A stretch of 64,000 nt of DNA. Origin: Microvirga sp. KLBC 81 (GTDB lineage: Bacteria; Pseudomonadota; Alphaproteobacteria; Rhizobiales; Beijerinckiaceae). Position numbers and translations under genes: made by a program. This document shows positions 26,493 through 35,780 of the stretch, piece after piece. Location of the stretch: positions 1 to 64,000 of the forward strand of contig NZ_QDAH01000003.1 in NCBI RefSeq assembly GCF_003075415.1, written 5' to 3'. Under the pieces are notes generated by a model. The model had not been told where the DNA came from. It did no database searches and saw only the letters and a list, made by a program, of their open reading frames with translations. Within the stretch, counting starts at the first letter, position 1; each line of letters opens with the position of its first letter.

Positions 26493-27583
26493 AGATCGCC
26501 TTTTACGGCTCCAGCCTTCTCTCCTCCTATTGGAACGGCGCGGCAACCTATTACCGCGGCATGCTGAGCGAGCTCGCCCGGCGTGGCTACAGCATCACCT
26601 TCTACGAGCCTGATGCCTTCGATCGCCAGAAGCATCGCGACATCGAGCCGCCGGAATGGGCGGAGGTAAAGGTCTATCCTGCGACCGAAGAGGCCATGCG
26701 CGCTGTCGTGGCCGAAGCGGCAAAAGCCGACGTCGTTGTGAAGGCCTCCGGTGTCGGCGTCTTCGACAACGAGTTGCTCGAAGGTGTTGTCGCGGCCTCC
26801 AGGCCGGATGCCATCCGCATTTTCTGGGATGTGGATGCGCCGGCAACGCTCGCGGAACTGCGGGAGAGCCCGGATCATCCCTTGCGGCGCACGCTGCCCG
26901 CTCTCGACTTCGTGCTGACCTATGGCGGCGGCCCGCCGGTCATCGAGGCGTATGAAGGTTTCGGTGCCCGTCGGTGCATACCGATCTACAACGCGCTCGA
27001 TCCCTCGACACATCATCCGGTTCCAGCCGATGAACGCTTCAAGGCGGATCTTTCATTCCTCGGAAATCGCTTGCCGGATCGAGAGGCACGCGTCGAGCAG
27101 TTCTTCCTGGAGCCGGCTGCGCGCCTGCCGGGGCGCAGCTTCCTGATCGGCGGCAATGGCTGGGAAACGAAAGGCATGCCGGCGAACGTGCGCCATATCG
27201 GACATGTCTATACGCGCGACCACAATGCCTTCAATACGAGTCCGCTGGCGGTGCTCAACATCGCACGCGACTCCATGGCGACCACGGGATACTCCCCCGC
27301 AACCCGCGTGTTCGAGGCCGCCGGTGCGGGCGCGTGCTTGATCACGGATGCCTGGGTTGGTCTGGAGCTCTTCCTGAAAGCGGGGGAAGAGGTTCTCGTC
27401 GCCCGCGACGGCAAGGACGTGGCCGATCATGTGGAGACCCTGACGCCCGAGCGCGCCAGGGCCATCGGCGCTGCCGCCCGCCGGCGCATCATGGCTGAGC
27501 ACACCTATGCCCGCAGAGGAGCCGAAGTCGATACCATTCTGCGCGAAGCCGCCTCGCAGAGGCGGGAGAGGAGCGTCGCGTGA
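26489..27583 (+). CDS. CgeB-like glycosyltransferase (paralog 3)
   Basis: This 364-residue protein starts IAFYGSSLLSSYWNGAATYYRGML. It has RIFWDVDAPATLAEL and LTYGGGPPVIEAYEGFGAR in the middle and a donor domain TRVFEAAGAGACLITDAWVGLELF. Its VDAP motif parallels the DIDTPVT of paralogs 1 and 4. Overlaps of four bases join it to its neighbours. Together with them it suggests stepwise addition of several sugars, by context. Confidence 0.85.
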   Translation: MKIAFYGSSLLSSYWNGAATYYRGMLSELARRGYSITFYEPDAFDRQKHRDIEPPEWAEVKVYPATEEAMRAVVAEAAKADVVVKASGVGVFDNELLEGVVAASRPDAIRIFWDVDAPATLAELRESPDHPLRRTLPALDFVLTYGGGPPVIEAYEGFGARRCIPIYNALDPSTHHPVPADERFKADLSFLGNRLPDREARVEQFFLEPAARLPGRSFLIGGNGWETKGMPANVRHIGHVYTRDHNAFNTSPLAVLNIARDSMATTGYSPATRVFEAAGAGACLITDAWVGLELFLKAGEEVLVARDGKDVADHVETLTPERARAIGAAARRRIMAEHTYARRGAEVDTILREAASQRRERSVA

Positions 27584-28689
27584 GCGGGCTGCGTGTCATC
27601 GTTCTGGGCTTGAGCCTCTCATCCTCCTGGGGCAACGGGCATGCCACGACATTCCGAGCCCTGCTGAAGGCCTTCGCGGCGCGTGGGCACGATGTGCTTT
27701 TTCTGGAGCGCGACGTGCCTTGGTATGCGGCGCATCGGGATCTCATGGATCCGGAGTTCTGCGATCTTGAGTTCTACGCGAGCCTTGAAGACCTTGAGCG
27801 CTACCGGGAAACGATTGCTGCTGCCGACGCGGTGATCGTCGGATCCTACGTGCCCGAGGGTGTGGCCGTCGGGCGCTGGGTGCAGAAGACGGCAAGAAGT
27901 GTCGTCGCCTTCTACGATATCGATACGCCGGTGACCCTGGCGAAGCTCGAGAGAGGCGATTACGAATATCTCTCACCCCAGCTGATCCCGAACTACGACG
28001 TTTATTTCTCCTTCACCGGTGGTCCGACGCTCAGCCTGTTGATGGACCGGTACGGCTCACCTGCGGCGCGGGCACTCTATTGCTCCGTTGATCCGGAGCT
28101 TTATCCCGTTCTCGATCAGAAGAAGCGATGGGACCTGAGCTATCTCGGCACGTATAGCCCGGATCGGCAGCCGACCCTCGAGCGGCTTCTGATCGAGCCG
28201 GCCAGGCGGGCGCCGCATCTGCGCTTCGTCGTGGCGGGACCTCAATATCCTGCCGATATCGTGTGGCCGGAGAACGTCGAGCGCATTGATCACGTGCCTC
28301 CCAGCGAACACCCTGCCTTCTATGCCGCGAGCCGCTACACCCTGAATGTCACGCGCGCCGACATGATTCGCGCGGGGTACAGCCCTAGTGTGCGCCTGTT
28401 CGAGGCAGCAGCCTGTGGAACGCCGATCATTTCCGACAGTTGGGACGGGATCGAGACCCTCCTGGAGCCTGGATGTGAGATCGTCCTCGCTCAACAAGCG
28501 GCCGAGGTTGTTCAGGTGCTTGAGGGTTGGGATGAGGCGCGGCGCTCCACCATGGGGCAGGCGGCGCGGGAAAGAATTCTTGCTGAGCATGCGGCTTTCC
28601 ATCGGGCTGCTTCCATGGAGCGGGATCTGATCGAGGCTCTGGGACGCCGGCAGCAGGAACTTCGTCTCGCGATGGAAGTGGGGGCCTGA
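27580..28689 (+). CDS. CgeB-like glycosyltransferase (paralog 4)
   Basis: This 369-residue protein is nearly the same length as paralog 1 (18708-19817) and shares its layout: VLGLSLSSSWGNGHATTFRALL, FYDIDTPVTLAKLE, FSFTGGPTL, LSYLGTYSPDRQPTLERLLIEPA, then SVRLFEAAACGTPIISDSWDGIETLLEPG. The GTG start at 27580 overlaps the previous stop (GTGA). It is the last of the tightly coupled run. The paralog 1/paralog 4 pair sits in opposite arms of the locus, which suggests an old duplication. Confidence 0.85.
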   Translation: MSGLRVIVLGLSLSSSWGNGHATTFRALLKAFAARGHDVLFLERDVPWYAAHRDLMDPEFCDLEFYASLEDLERYRETIAAADAVIVGSYVPEGVAVGRWVQKTARSVVAFYDIDTPVTLAKLERGDYEYLSPQLIPNYDVYFSFTGGPTLSLLMDRYGSPAARALYCSVDPELYPVLDQKKRWDLSYLGTYSPDRQPTLERLLIEPARRAPHLRFVVAGPQYPADIVWPENVERIDHVPPSEHPAFYAASRYTLNVTRADMIRAGYSPSVRLFEAAACGTPIISDSWDGIETLLEPGCEIVLAQQAAEVVQVLEGWDEARRSTMGQAARERILAEHAAFHRAASMERDLIEALGRRQQELRLAMEVGA

Positions 28690-28804
28690 AGGTCGTGAAT
28701 AGATTCTGAGCCTGGCAGTGAACCAAGCCAAGCTTCGGACGTTGGACCGATAAAGGTTTGTACCTCCGGACCGTTGTTGGTGGTCCGATAAGGAGATCGT
28801 CTTC

Positions 28805-29839
28805 ATGAAGAATGGCAAGAGCAAGCTCGTCCTTGTCGCGGGTGGAGCCGGGTTCCTCGGATCGCATTTGTGCGACGCCCTTCTGAGCGAAGGCGCTCAT
28901 GTGGTAGCTCTCGACAATTTTCAAACGGGTCAAAAGCAGAACCTGAGGCACCTTGAGCGTGAGCCTCGTTTCGATCTGGTGGACAGCGATATCATCAAGC
29001 CCGTGCCGTCCCGCTTGCGCTCCAAGAAGATGAAGTTCGATGAGATCTTCAATCTCGCATGCGCTGCATCGCCGCCTCATTATCAGGCGGATCCTGAGCA
29101 CACAATGTTGACCAGCGTTGTGGGAACTCACAATCTCCTCACGCTCGCTGAGGATATCGGAGCGCGCTTTTTCCTGGCCTCTACCAGTGAAATTTATGGT
29201 GATCCCGAAGTTCATCCGCAGACAGAAAGCTATTGGGGGAACGTGAACCCCACAGGCCCGCGCGCCTGCTATGATGAAGGAAAGCGTGCAGCGGAAACCC
29301 TAACGTTCGACTTTGCCCGGGCTGAGCGTGCCGATGTTCGCGTAGCGCGGATTTTCAACACCTATGGACCTCGCATGCGCGCGGATGACGGCCGCGTCGT
29401 CTCCAATGTCATCTGTCAGGCGCTGGCCGGTGACGACATCACGATTTATGGCGATGGAAGCCAGACACGCTCCTTCTGCTACGTCTCGGATCTCGTGGAT
29501 GGATTCATGCGTCTCATGGCTTACAAGGGACCTTTCCCGGGTGCCGTCAATCTCGGCAATCCGGTGGAACTCACGGTAGGCGATCTGGCGCAGAAGGTTT
29601 TGACAATGACGGGCTCATCTTCGCAGATCGTCACACGTCCCTTGCCGGTAGACGATCCCCGGCGGCGGCGGCCTGATATCGCTCTCGCCAAGCAGCTTCT
29701 GGGATGGTCCCCGAAGACTTCTCTCGATGTGGGATTGAGGGAAACCATTGCCTGGTTCGCGGATGAACGCTCCGGCAGCACCAAGGCGGCTCGCGCTCCA
29801 ACGATGCTTCAGGGAGCCGTCGCGGCGGGGCAGGCTTAG
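28805..29839 (+). CDS. UDP-glucuronate decarboxylase-like enzyme (UXS type)
   Basis: This 344-residue extended SDR has VAGGAGFLGSHLCDALL, the UXS hallmark ACAASPPHYQADPEHTMLTS, STSEIYGDPEVHPQ, GPRACYDEGKRAAETL with catalytic Tyr and Lys, and a late DDPRRRRPDI segment. UXS enzymes convert UDP-glucuronate to UDP-xylose, a pentose donor. It lies 115 bases after the CgeB run and is followed by a terminator. With the epimerases upstream it could supply xylose or arabinose-type donors to this locus. Confidence 0.9.
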   Translation: MKNGKSKLVLVAGGAGFLGSHLCDALLSEGAHVVALDNFQTGQKQNLRHLEREPRFDLVDSDIIKPVPSRLRSKKMKFDEIFNLACAASPPHYQADPEHTMLTSVVGTHNLLTLAEDIGARFFLASTSEIYGDPEVHPQTESYWGNVNPTGPRACYDEGKRAAETLTFDFARAERADVRVARIFNTYGPRMRADDGRVVSNVICQALAGDDITIYGDGSQTRSFCYVSDLVDGFMRLMAYKGPFPGAVNLGNPVELTVGDLAQKVLTMTGSSSQIVTRPLPVDDPRRRRPDIALAKQLLGWSPKTSLDVGLRETIAWFADERSGSTKAARAPTMLQGAVAAGQA

Positions 29840-29867
29840 AGTAAAGCACCTCTCTTATGAAAGCATT

Positions 29868-29898
29868 AGGCGCCGGTATGAACCGGCGCCTCTTTTAT
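29868..29898 (+). terminator. Intrinsic terminator of the rightward glycan operon
   Basis: Perfect 10-bp arms (AGGCGCCGGT at 29868-29877 and its complement at 29882-29891) enclose an ATGA loop, and a CTTTTATT tail follows. It comes 29 bases after the UXS-like stop. Confidence 0.85.
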
Positions 29899-29950
29899 TA
29901 CTCCAGACATTGCTGCTCTTTTGAAGAGATCGACCTTACGTGCGAATGCA

Positions 29951-29976
29951 GAAAGGCGCCCCTTAGAGGGGCGCCT
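29951..29976 (-). terminator. Intrinsic terminator of the YihY/BrkB gene
   Basis: Perfect 10-bp arms at 29954-29963 and 29967-29976 have a three-base loop. Read on the minus strand they are followed by TTTC. It is placed just past the stop of the leftward gene ending at 30000. Confidence 0.75.
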
Positions 29977-29999
29977 GTCCTAAATTGTTCGAGGACGGT

Positions 30000-31181
30000 T
30001 CAGGCCTTTGCGACGCCAACCGTGTCGGCCATCTTCGCGCCGCGCGTGCCCATGGGTTGTTGGGCGCCCTCGGTTGTGTCCTTCACAGTCTGATGTTCCA
30101 TCTCGGCATTGATCTCGGCTCCTAGCAGCACGACGATGCTCGACAGCCAGATCCAGGTCATGAAGCCGATAACTGCACCCAGCGAGCCGTAAGTTTCGTT
30201 GTAGCTGCCGAAGTTCGAGACATACCACGAGAAAAGCATCGACACGGCGATCCATAGAACGGCGGCGATAAGGCCGCCGGGGGTGACCCAGCGCCATTCG
30301 GCTTTGTCGCGGCTCGGCCCGAAGCGATAGATCAGAGACAGGCCCAGCGTGACGCCGATGAGGAGAACCGGCCAACGAATGATGGCAAGGAGCCACTCCG
30401 TTCCGCTACCAAGACCGATGAAATCGAGAATGATCGGGAGGACGACGATGCCGCCGAGGGCAAAGAGAATGAAGAGGATCGCACCAAGAGTGAAAGAAAG
30501 TGAAACCAGATTGAGGCGGATAAAGCTGCGCTTTTCTTCTTCGTCATTGACGATGTTGAGCGCATCGAAGACGGCTTTCATGCCGGCATTCGCGCTCCAG
30601 AGAGAGAGAACAAGGCCGAAGATGAAGCCAAAGCCAAGCGCGCCTCCACCTTGAGAGGAGATGCGCTTGACCTGATCGCTGATGATCTCGAGTGCCCCAC
30701 CCGGAAGAACACCGGACATCGCATTCAGATGGTCCTGGATCGTAGCCGGATCGGCAAAGAGGCCGTAGATGGAAACCAAGGCTGCAATGGCTGGGAAGAT
30801 GGCCAACAGCGCATAATAGGTGACGCCTGCCGCAACAGAGGTGACGCGGTCCTTGCCGAACTCCTCATAGGTGCGCCAGAGAATGTCCTTCCAGCCTTTC
30901 GCAGGAATTTCCGTCGGCCTGTCGGCCTCACGTCCGCGGCCTTTCTCCGCTGCCGCTGCGTGGGGATTGGCGTGCTGCTTTTCGGAAAAGCCGGTATCAG
31001 GCTGTTGCCGAGCTTGGCCCGTCTGCCGATCCATAGGCCTGCCCGAGACAGGCGCGGGATGGCGCTCGCCACCGGCGACCAGCCTGACGAGAGCCCAGCC
31101 GACAACGACCGCGGCCATGGTCGCCATTGCAGAGGGGGGGTGGGATGAACCTGGTTGCTGAACGGCTGGATTATTCGCCAT
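30000..31181 (-). CDS. YihY/BrkB-family membrane protein with long N-terminal tail
   Basis: This 393-residue protein has a hydrophilic N-terminal region of about 95 residues with one possible early hydrophobic stretch (MATMAAVVVGWALVRLVAG), then the six-helix YihY domain: RVTSVAAGVTYYALLAIFPAIAALVSIYG, LSLWSANAGMKAVFDALNIVNDE, and ETYGSLGAVIGFMTWIWLSSIVVLLGAEINAEME. The ATG at 31181 is preferred over one at 31199. It is a second, divergent family member beside that at 3804-4685. The longer tail and charged linker set it apart; the function is unproven. Confidence 0.88.
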   Translation of the reverse strand: MANNPAVQQPGSSHPPSAMATMAAVVVGWALVRLVAGGERHPAPVSGRPMDRQTGQARQQPDTGFSEKQHANPHAAAAEKGRGREADRPTEIPAKGWKDILWRTYEEFGKDRVTSVAAGVTYYALLAIFPAIAALVSIYGLFADPATIQDHLNAMSGVLPGGALEIISDQVKRISSQGGGALGFGFIFGLVLSLWSANAGMKAVFDALNIVNDEEEKRSFIRLNLVSLSFTLGAILFILFALGGIVVLPIILDFIGLGSGTEWLLAIIRWPVLLIGVTLGLSLIYRFGPSRDKAEWRWVTPGGLIAAVLWIAVSMLFSWYVSNFGSYNETYGSLGAVIGFMTWIWLSSIVVLLGAEINAEMEHQTVKDTTEGAQQPMGTRGAKMADTVGVAKA

Positions 31182-31357
31182 CGTCGGACTGGACCTCACT
31201 TATCACTCGCCAACCGGACAAGGCTTGGCTCACCCGTAAACCTCGTCGCGAAGTCACGAGTTCCACAACCCGAGGATGGGTGTCCTCGCGGGGGCTGGGC
31301 GCAGCAAGGCACGGCGCTAGATCCAGCGGCTCAGGTTCTCTTAGTCGGGATAGGCTG

Positions 31358-32524
31358 ATGACGGCATTCGCACGTTGGGCTGCTAATGGACTTGTTCTGC
31401 TTCTCGCCTTACTTGCGATCCGGTCCGAATTCCCTCGTATCGCCTATGGAGATGGCCTGTGGGATTTCGGTTCCTTCGTGGCCTCCGGCCGGGCTGCGGC
31501 TGAGGGATTGGATCCTTACGGAATCTACCCGCTGACCCTGAGAGTCGAACTGCCAGGCTTCGAATCCTGGAATCCCAATCTCAACCCTCCCATCTCGGCA
31601 CTGCTCTTTCAGCTATTCGACGTGGCAGATCCCGAAACAGCGTTCGAAGTTTGGCGGTGGATCTCGATCGCTTTCTATGCAGCAGCCGTACTCCTCCTCA
31701 TCCGGCGTTTCTGGAATCTGCAGGCTCCTATCCTCGCCGTGTGGGCCTTCGCCCTCGCAGGCTTTTGGGACACGCTCTTTCTCGGGCAGATCTATTTGCC
31801 TTTAGTGTTTGCAGGCGTCGCAGCTTGGCTGTTGCTGGAACGGAGCCGTGCTGTTGCTGCTGGGATCCTCATAGGAGTTATCGTCTCCCTGAAGCCGAAC
31901 TTTCTGGTCTGGCCTGCTTTGCTGTTTCTGTCCGGCTACCGCGTATCAGCGCTCGTATCCGTTGGAACCGCGACGGTAATCAGCGCCATACCCCTCGTGC
32001 TGTACGGTCCGGAAGTCTATCAGCAATGGTTTGCTTTGATCGCATCTGACAGCGCGCGGGCCTTCTTCCTGACCAATGCGTCCTTCTTGGGCCTTGCCAC
32101 CCGTGCGGGTGTGCCGATGCTCGGTATGCTTGCAGGATTAGCCCTCTTGAGCGCCCTGGCGGTGTGGGCTTACTGGCTGCGTCCTGGCGTGATGGCAGCT
32201 AGCGCTCTTGGCTTGGTGGCATCGCTCCTGGCCTCGCCTCTCGGCTGGATCCACTACACGCTGTTTTTGCTGCCGGTGATTTGGAGCTACTGGCATAAGC
32301 CGGTGATGCACATCGTTGCCCTGCTGCTCCTTGTGCCGGTGCCGTTCGTCATCGATCAGCTCACGGAGCCGAGATGGATCCAACTCACCACCGGATCCGT
32401 CTACGGCTGGGCCATGGTGCTCTGCCTTGTCATCCTTGTAGCCAATGAATGGCGGGGACGGCGTATGGGCTCGCAGGGGAAATTGGCTCTGCCTCGCTTG
32501 TGCGGTGTTGCTGCTCCTTCGTAA
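31358..32524 (+). CDS. GT87-family (DUF2029) membrane glycosyltransferase
   Basis: This 388-residue polytopic protein has about nine hydrophobic helices and a GT-C layout. The first periplasmic loop has IAYGDGLWDFGSFVASGRAAAEGLDPY with the acidic residues expected in the catalytic loop, followed by SWNPNLNPPISALLF. GT87 includes polyprenyl-phosphate-mannose- and arabinose-using enzymes (mycobacterial PimE and AftC). The ATG at 31358 is chosen as it begins the first helix; the longer upstream frame is unconserved. It converges on the tandem GT-C-like genes, with only 5 bases between the two stops, and is likely part of the same envelope module. Confidence 0.8.
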   Translation: MTAFARWAANGLVLLLALLAIRSEFPRIAYGDGLWDFGSFVASGRAAAEGLDPYGIYPLTLRVELPGFESWNPNLNPPISALLFQLFDVADPETAFEVWRWISIAFYAAAVLLLIRRFWNLQAPILAVWAFALAGFWDTLFLGQIYLPLVFAGVAAWLLLERSRAVAAGILIGVIVSLKPNFLVWPALLFLSGYRVSALVSVGTATVISAIPLVLYGPEVYQQWFALIASDSARAFFLTNASFLGLATRAGVPMLGMLAGLALLSALAVWAYWLRPGVMAASALGLVASLLASPLGWIHYTLFLLPVIWSYWHKPVMHIVALLLLVPVPFVIDQLTEPRWIQLTTGSVYGWAMVLCLVILVANEWRGRRMGSQGKLALPRLCGVAAPS

Positions 32525-32529
32525 GATGG

Positions 32530-34158
32530 TCAGCCCCCATCGGGCAGAAGCCTGACGTTCGGATCGTCGGGTGAAAAGCCCCGGTATCGACTGACCGTCT
32601 CGGCAGGTGGCGCGCGCAGGACATAGACCTTCCAATCCGCCGTTTCCCGCGCAAGCTCATAGCGATCTTCGAGATATTCGGCGTAGATAGCCTTGAGGCC
32701 TTCTGCCGTGGCGCTGTCGACAGGCCACTTGGGCTCCATGACGATCCGAACATCGCGGAAGAGCGCTTTTGCGGGCGGGTGGCTGTCCTCATTCAGCGTG
32801 CGCCCCCAATGATGCCAGGTGCTGTCTCCTTCAGGCGCGGCGAGGCCAAGGCCGGCAGAGAAGGGGCCCACGAAGTCGAGAACCATCACGTGATCCCTCT
32901 CGTGCTTCAAGTTCGACAAGGCGTTCGCGCCATCCGCAATGCTGGCGAGATAACGGGCGAAGGCGCCATAATCTCCCTCATTCCAAAGGTGGGCCAGCTT
33001 GATCTCGCGGAAGTGCGGAAGAGGTACGGCCTCTCCCTGATCCAGGCTCGATAATCCGGTATGGAGACCAAGGGCAGCCGCATTGTGGAGGCTCCCCGGA
33101 AGGACGAACCCAAAGAGGAGGAGCTGAGCGCCGACAGTCAAGGACGATCGCCACTTGTCCGCAGCCGGACCGCCGGCGCGAGCCAACAGCTCCACCGCAA
33201 CGGCAGCGCCAGCTGCAAGAGTCATCACACCCCAGTTCTGATAGTTCTGCATGATCAGCAGATAGCCGGATCCTGCACAAAAGCCGAAGAACAACAGATC
33301 GCGGATGCTTCTCGTGCGCCAAAGGACAAGGCCCGCGAAGAGAGCGAAGATTACGAAATCAGCCAGGTTTCGAAACAGAACCTGGGCTATTGCATCAAGG
33401 GTCTTCAAGCTGCCGCTCACCTCTCCGGCGAGAAGGAGATCGGCGATATGAGCTCTCGTCCCCTGCCAGAAGACTTCAACGGCGAGGCAGGTCGCCATCA
33501 CAAGGCCGAGCGCGGCAAGCGCCCACAGGCGCTCGCGTGTACCGAGAAGGAGAAGGATGAGAAAGCCTATTCCGACGATCCCGTAGCTGATCTTGATGTA
33601 CAGCATCAGGACCACGAGGAAGGCCGCGCTTAAAGCATCGAGGCTGCGCTGATAGCGGTAGGGGCGCTCAGGACGGAGATACATAACGAGCAGAAAACCA
33701 AGTGCTGCCCATCCAATGCGATTATAGAACATGGCGAAGGAGAGGGCGCCGATGCTCTCGCCAAGATTGATCGGCGCTGCGGCAACCAGAATAAGGCAGA
33801 AGGCCAGCGGAAAGGCGATGGCTGGTCTCAGGCGCGAGCTGAGAATATGAGCCGCCGGTAGCGCGAGGGCTATGACGAGGAGTGCCATGCCTACCGGCAT
33901 GGCGCCTCCGAAGCTTCCCGAAAGCCAATAGCCGGCAGCGGGCGCATAATAAACGAGTGGGCCAAGAGCCGTGTGAAAGTCACGGTTGGGAACTTGGCCA
34001 AGCTGGATACGGTGAACGCCGTCAAGGAAGATGAAGAGATCGTTCACATACTTGGTTGTGACCGTTTGCCCAGGCCAGGCGAGCATGAAGGAGCAAACTG
34101 CAGCTATGGCAATCACAAGCAGCGCGACAGAGACTGAGCGTTGCGTCCAAGCTGTCAT
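32530..34158 (-). CDS. GT-C-like polytopic membrane protein, tandem paralog C
   Basis: This 542-residue protein has about eleven to twelve hydrophobic helices in the first 380 residues and a soluble C-terminal domain of about 150. The shared family block lies in the first external loop: NDLFIFLDGVHRIQLGQVPN, then RDFHTALGPLVYY, and later PINLGESIGALSFAMFYNRIGWAAL and MYLRPERPYRY. The C-terminal domain has HWGRTLNEDSHPPAKALFRDV and ends near DWKVYVLRA. The RDFHT loop Asp is a plausible catalytic residue of a polyprenyl-phosphate-sugar-using GT-C. The ATG at 34158 fits the lengths of its two paralogs. No named family was recognised. Confidence 0.75.
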   Translation of the reverse strand: MTAWTQRSVSVALLVIAIAAVCSFMLAWPGQTVTTKYVNDLFIFLDGVHRIQLGQVPNRDFHTALGPLVYYAPAAGYWLSGSFGGAMPVGMALLVIALALPAAHILSSRLRPAIAFPLAFCLILVAAAPINLGESIGALSFAMFYNRIGWAALGFLLVMYLRPERPYRYQRSLDALSAAFLVVLMLYIKISYGIVGIGFLILLLLGTRERLWALAALGLVMATCLAVEVFWQGTRAHIADLLLAGEVSGSLKTLDAIAQVLFRNLADFVIFALFAGLVLWRTRSIRDLLFFGFCAGSGYLLIMQNYQNWGVMTLAAGAAVAVELLARAGGPAADKWRSSLTVGAQLLLFGFVLPGSLHNAAALGLHTGLSSLDQGEAVPLPHFREIKLAHLWNEGDYGAFARYLASIADGANALSNLKHERDHVMVLDFVGPFSAGLGLAAPEGDSTWHHWGRTLNEDSHPPAKALFRDVRIVMEPKWPVDSATAEGLKAIYAEYLEDRYELARETADWKVYVLRAPPAETVSRYRGFSPDDPNVRLLPDGG

Positions 34159-34208
34159 GGTCAAGGTCCACCCCCAAGCCACAACCAGGAACGCGCGGTC
34201 ATGTTCCC

Positions 34209-35780
34209 CTAGAAAGGAGCCTTGGTCGCGACTTCCTGGGTCTTACGGCGGTAGATAATCCAGCCTTCTGTATCGTGAAGAGGCTCGAAATTTGCATCAA
34301 TGTAGGCTTGGTATAGCTCACGCAGCGGAGCATGGTTGATGCCCCATTTCGGCAACATCAGGATGTTCACATCGGAGAAATATTGTTCCGGTGGAATGAA
34401 ATGACTTGCGTTGACATTCCTGTTCCAGTGCAGCCACGCACTGTCACCACGGGGTGGCGGTAGTCCAAGCCCGACAGAGAAAGGGTTCGCAAAATCGAGG
34501 ACAGATACTTTTGTCAGCGCTTCTGGAAGGCTCTCCAGAGCGCGGGCGCCACTCTCGATGCTTTCGAGATAGACATGCATCAAGGTTCTCTTCTCGGATA
34601 GCCAAGGAGCAATCAGCCTGACCTCTGCGAACTTTGGAAGATCGAATGCCTTGCCGGAACGCGCCACCGCCATCGCAGTGTGCAGTCCAAGAGCCATGAA
34701 GCAATGGAGAAGGGTTGGCAGGATCATCGCCATCAGAGGCAACGGAGCTCCTGTGGCAAATGACGAGGGCGGAAACTCTTGAGAAGAGTGCTGCGCTCGC
34801 AAGCGTAAGATCATTTCCGCGGCTACTGCCGCACCGGCGTGAATGGTCAGAATTCCCCAAGGCTGGGAGTTCTGGTTCTGGATCAGGAGGCCAGGGACAG
34901 TGCAGAAGCCAAAGAACAGGAGATCCCGCAGGCTGCGAGTCCGCGGAAGAACCAAAGCAGCGAAGATGCCGAGCAGAGTGTAATCGGCAAGGTGTCGGAT
35001 GAACGTGCCGGTGAGATCGGCTGGGCTTCGCGAGCCGCTCACCTGGGCGCTCATGACGAGGTCGGCGATGTAAGCGGGCGTGGATCGCCAGAATGCTTCA
35101 ATCCCGATGCCAGAGATCAGAATGAGAGCAATGGCAGCTGCTACCCACCGGCGCTGGCGAGAATCGGAGAGGAGGAAGGTCAAGAAGGTGAGAGCGACGA
35201 GACCATAGGTGATTTTCGTATAAAGCATCACCAGTGTGAGCACAGCAGCCGAGACAGCATCGATGCCTTCCTGCCATGGACGGCATCGCTCCGGGCGCAG
35301 ATACATGATGAGAAGCGCCCCTAGGGCGGCCCAGCCAATCCGGTTATAGAACATGGCGAAGGACAGCGCCGTGATGCTCTCGCCAAGGTTCAAGGGAGCA
35401 GCCAGCACGAGAAGCAGGAACAAGCCATAAGGAAGCGCAAGAATAGGGTGCAGGCGGGAGCTCAGGACATGGGCGATCGGCATGGCGAGGACGAGGGTGG
35501 CCAAGGCCATGCCTGACGGCATGGCTCCACCCATGGTTCCAGACAGCCAATAACCCCATGCCGGGATATAAAATGAAAGAGGCCCCAAGGCTGTATGGAA
35601 GTCTCTGTTCGGGATCTGCCCCGAAGCGATACGGTGTGCACCATCGAGAAAGATGAAGAGATCGTTCACATAGGATGCGGTGATGGTCACGCCCGGAGCG
35701 GCGAGAAGGACAGCAAAGACGATTGCCCCAAGCAGAATGGCTCCTGCCGACCAAGATGATCCATTCTGCGCCAGTCTCAT
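34209..35780 (-). CDS. GT-C-like polytopic membrane protein, tandem paralog B
   Basis: This 523-residue paralog of its neighbours shares VNDLFIFLDGAHRIASGQIP, then RDFHTALGPLSFYIPAWGYWLSG, PLNLGESITALSFAMFYNRIGW and MYLRPERCRPW. The C-terminal external domain includes SAWLHWNRNVNASHFIPPEQYFSDVNI and ends in EGWIIYRRK. Its ATG at 35778-35780 overlaps the stop of paralog A (ATGA), so A and B are translationally coupled. All three proteins keep the same order of motifs, which points to gene duplication rather than chance similarity. Confidence 0.75.
   Translation of the reverse strand: MRLAQNGSSWSAGAILLGAIVFAVLLAAPGVTITASYVNDLFIFLDGAHRIASGQIPNRDFHTALGPLSFYIPAWGYWLSGTMGGAMPSGMALATLVLAMPIAHVLSSRLHPILALPYGLFLLLVLAAPLNLGESITALSFAMFYNRIGWAALGALLIMYLRPERCRPWQEGIDAVSAAVLTLVMLYTKITYGLVALTFLTFLLSDSRQRRWVAAAIALILISGIGIEAFWRSTPAYIADLVMSAQVSGSRSPADLTGTFIRHLADYTLLGIFAALVLPRTRSLRDLLFFGFCTVPGLLIQNQNSQPWGILTIHAGAAVAAEMILRLRAQHSSQEFPPSSFATGAPLPLMAMILPTLLHCFMALGLHTAMAVARSGKAFDLPKFAEVRLIAPWLSEKRTLMHVYLESIESGARALESLPEALTKVSVLDFANPFSVGLGLPPPRGDSAWLHWNRNVNASHFIPPEQYFSDVNILMLPKWGINHAPLRELYQAYIDANFEPLHDTEGWIIYRRKTQEVATKAPF

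Noticed and set aside
30000-31181. RNase BN annotation for YihY/BrkB proteins
   Set aside because: The historical link to RNase BN was corrected for this family; only a membrane protein of unknown role is supported.
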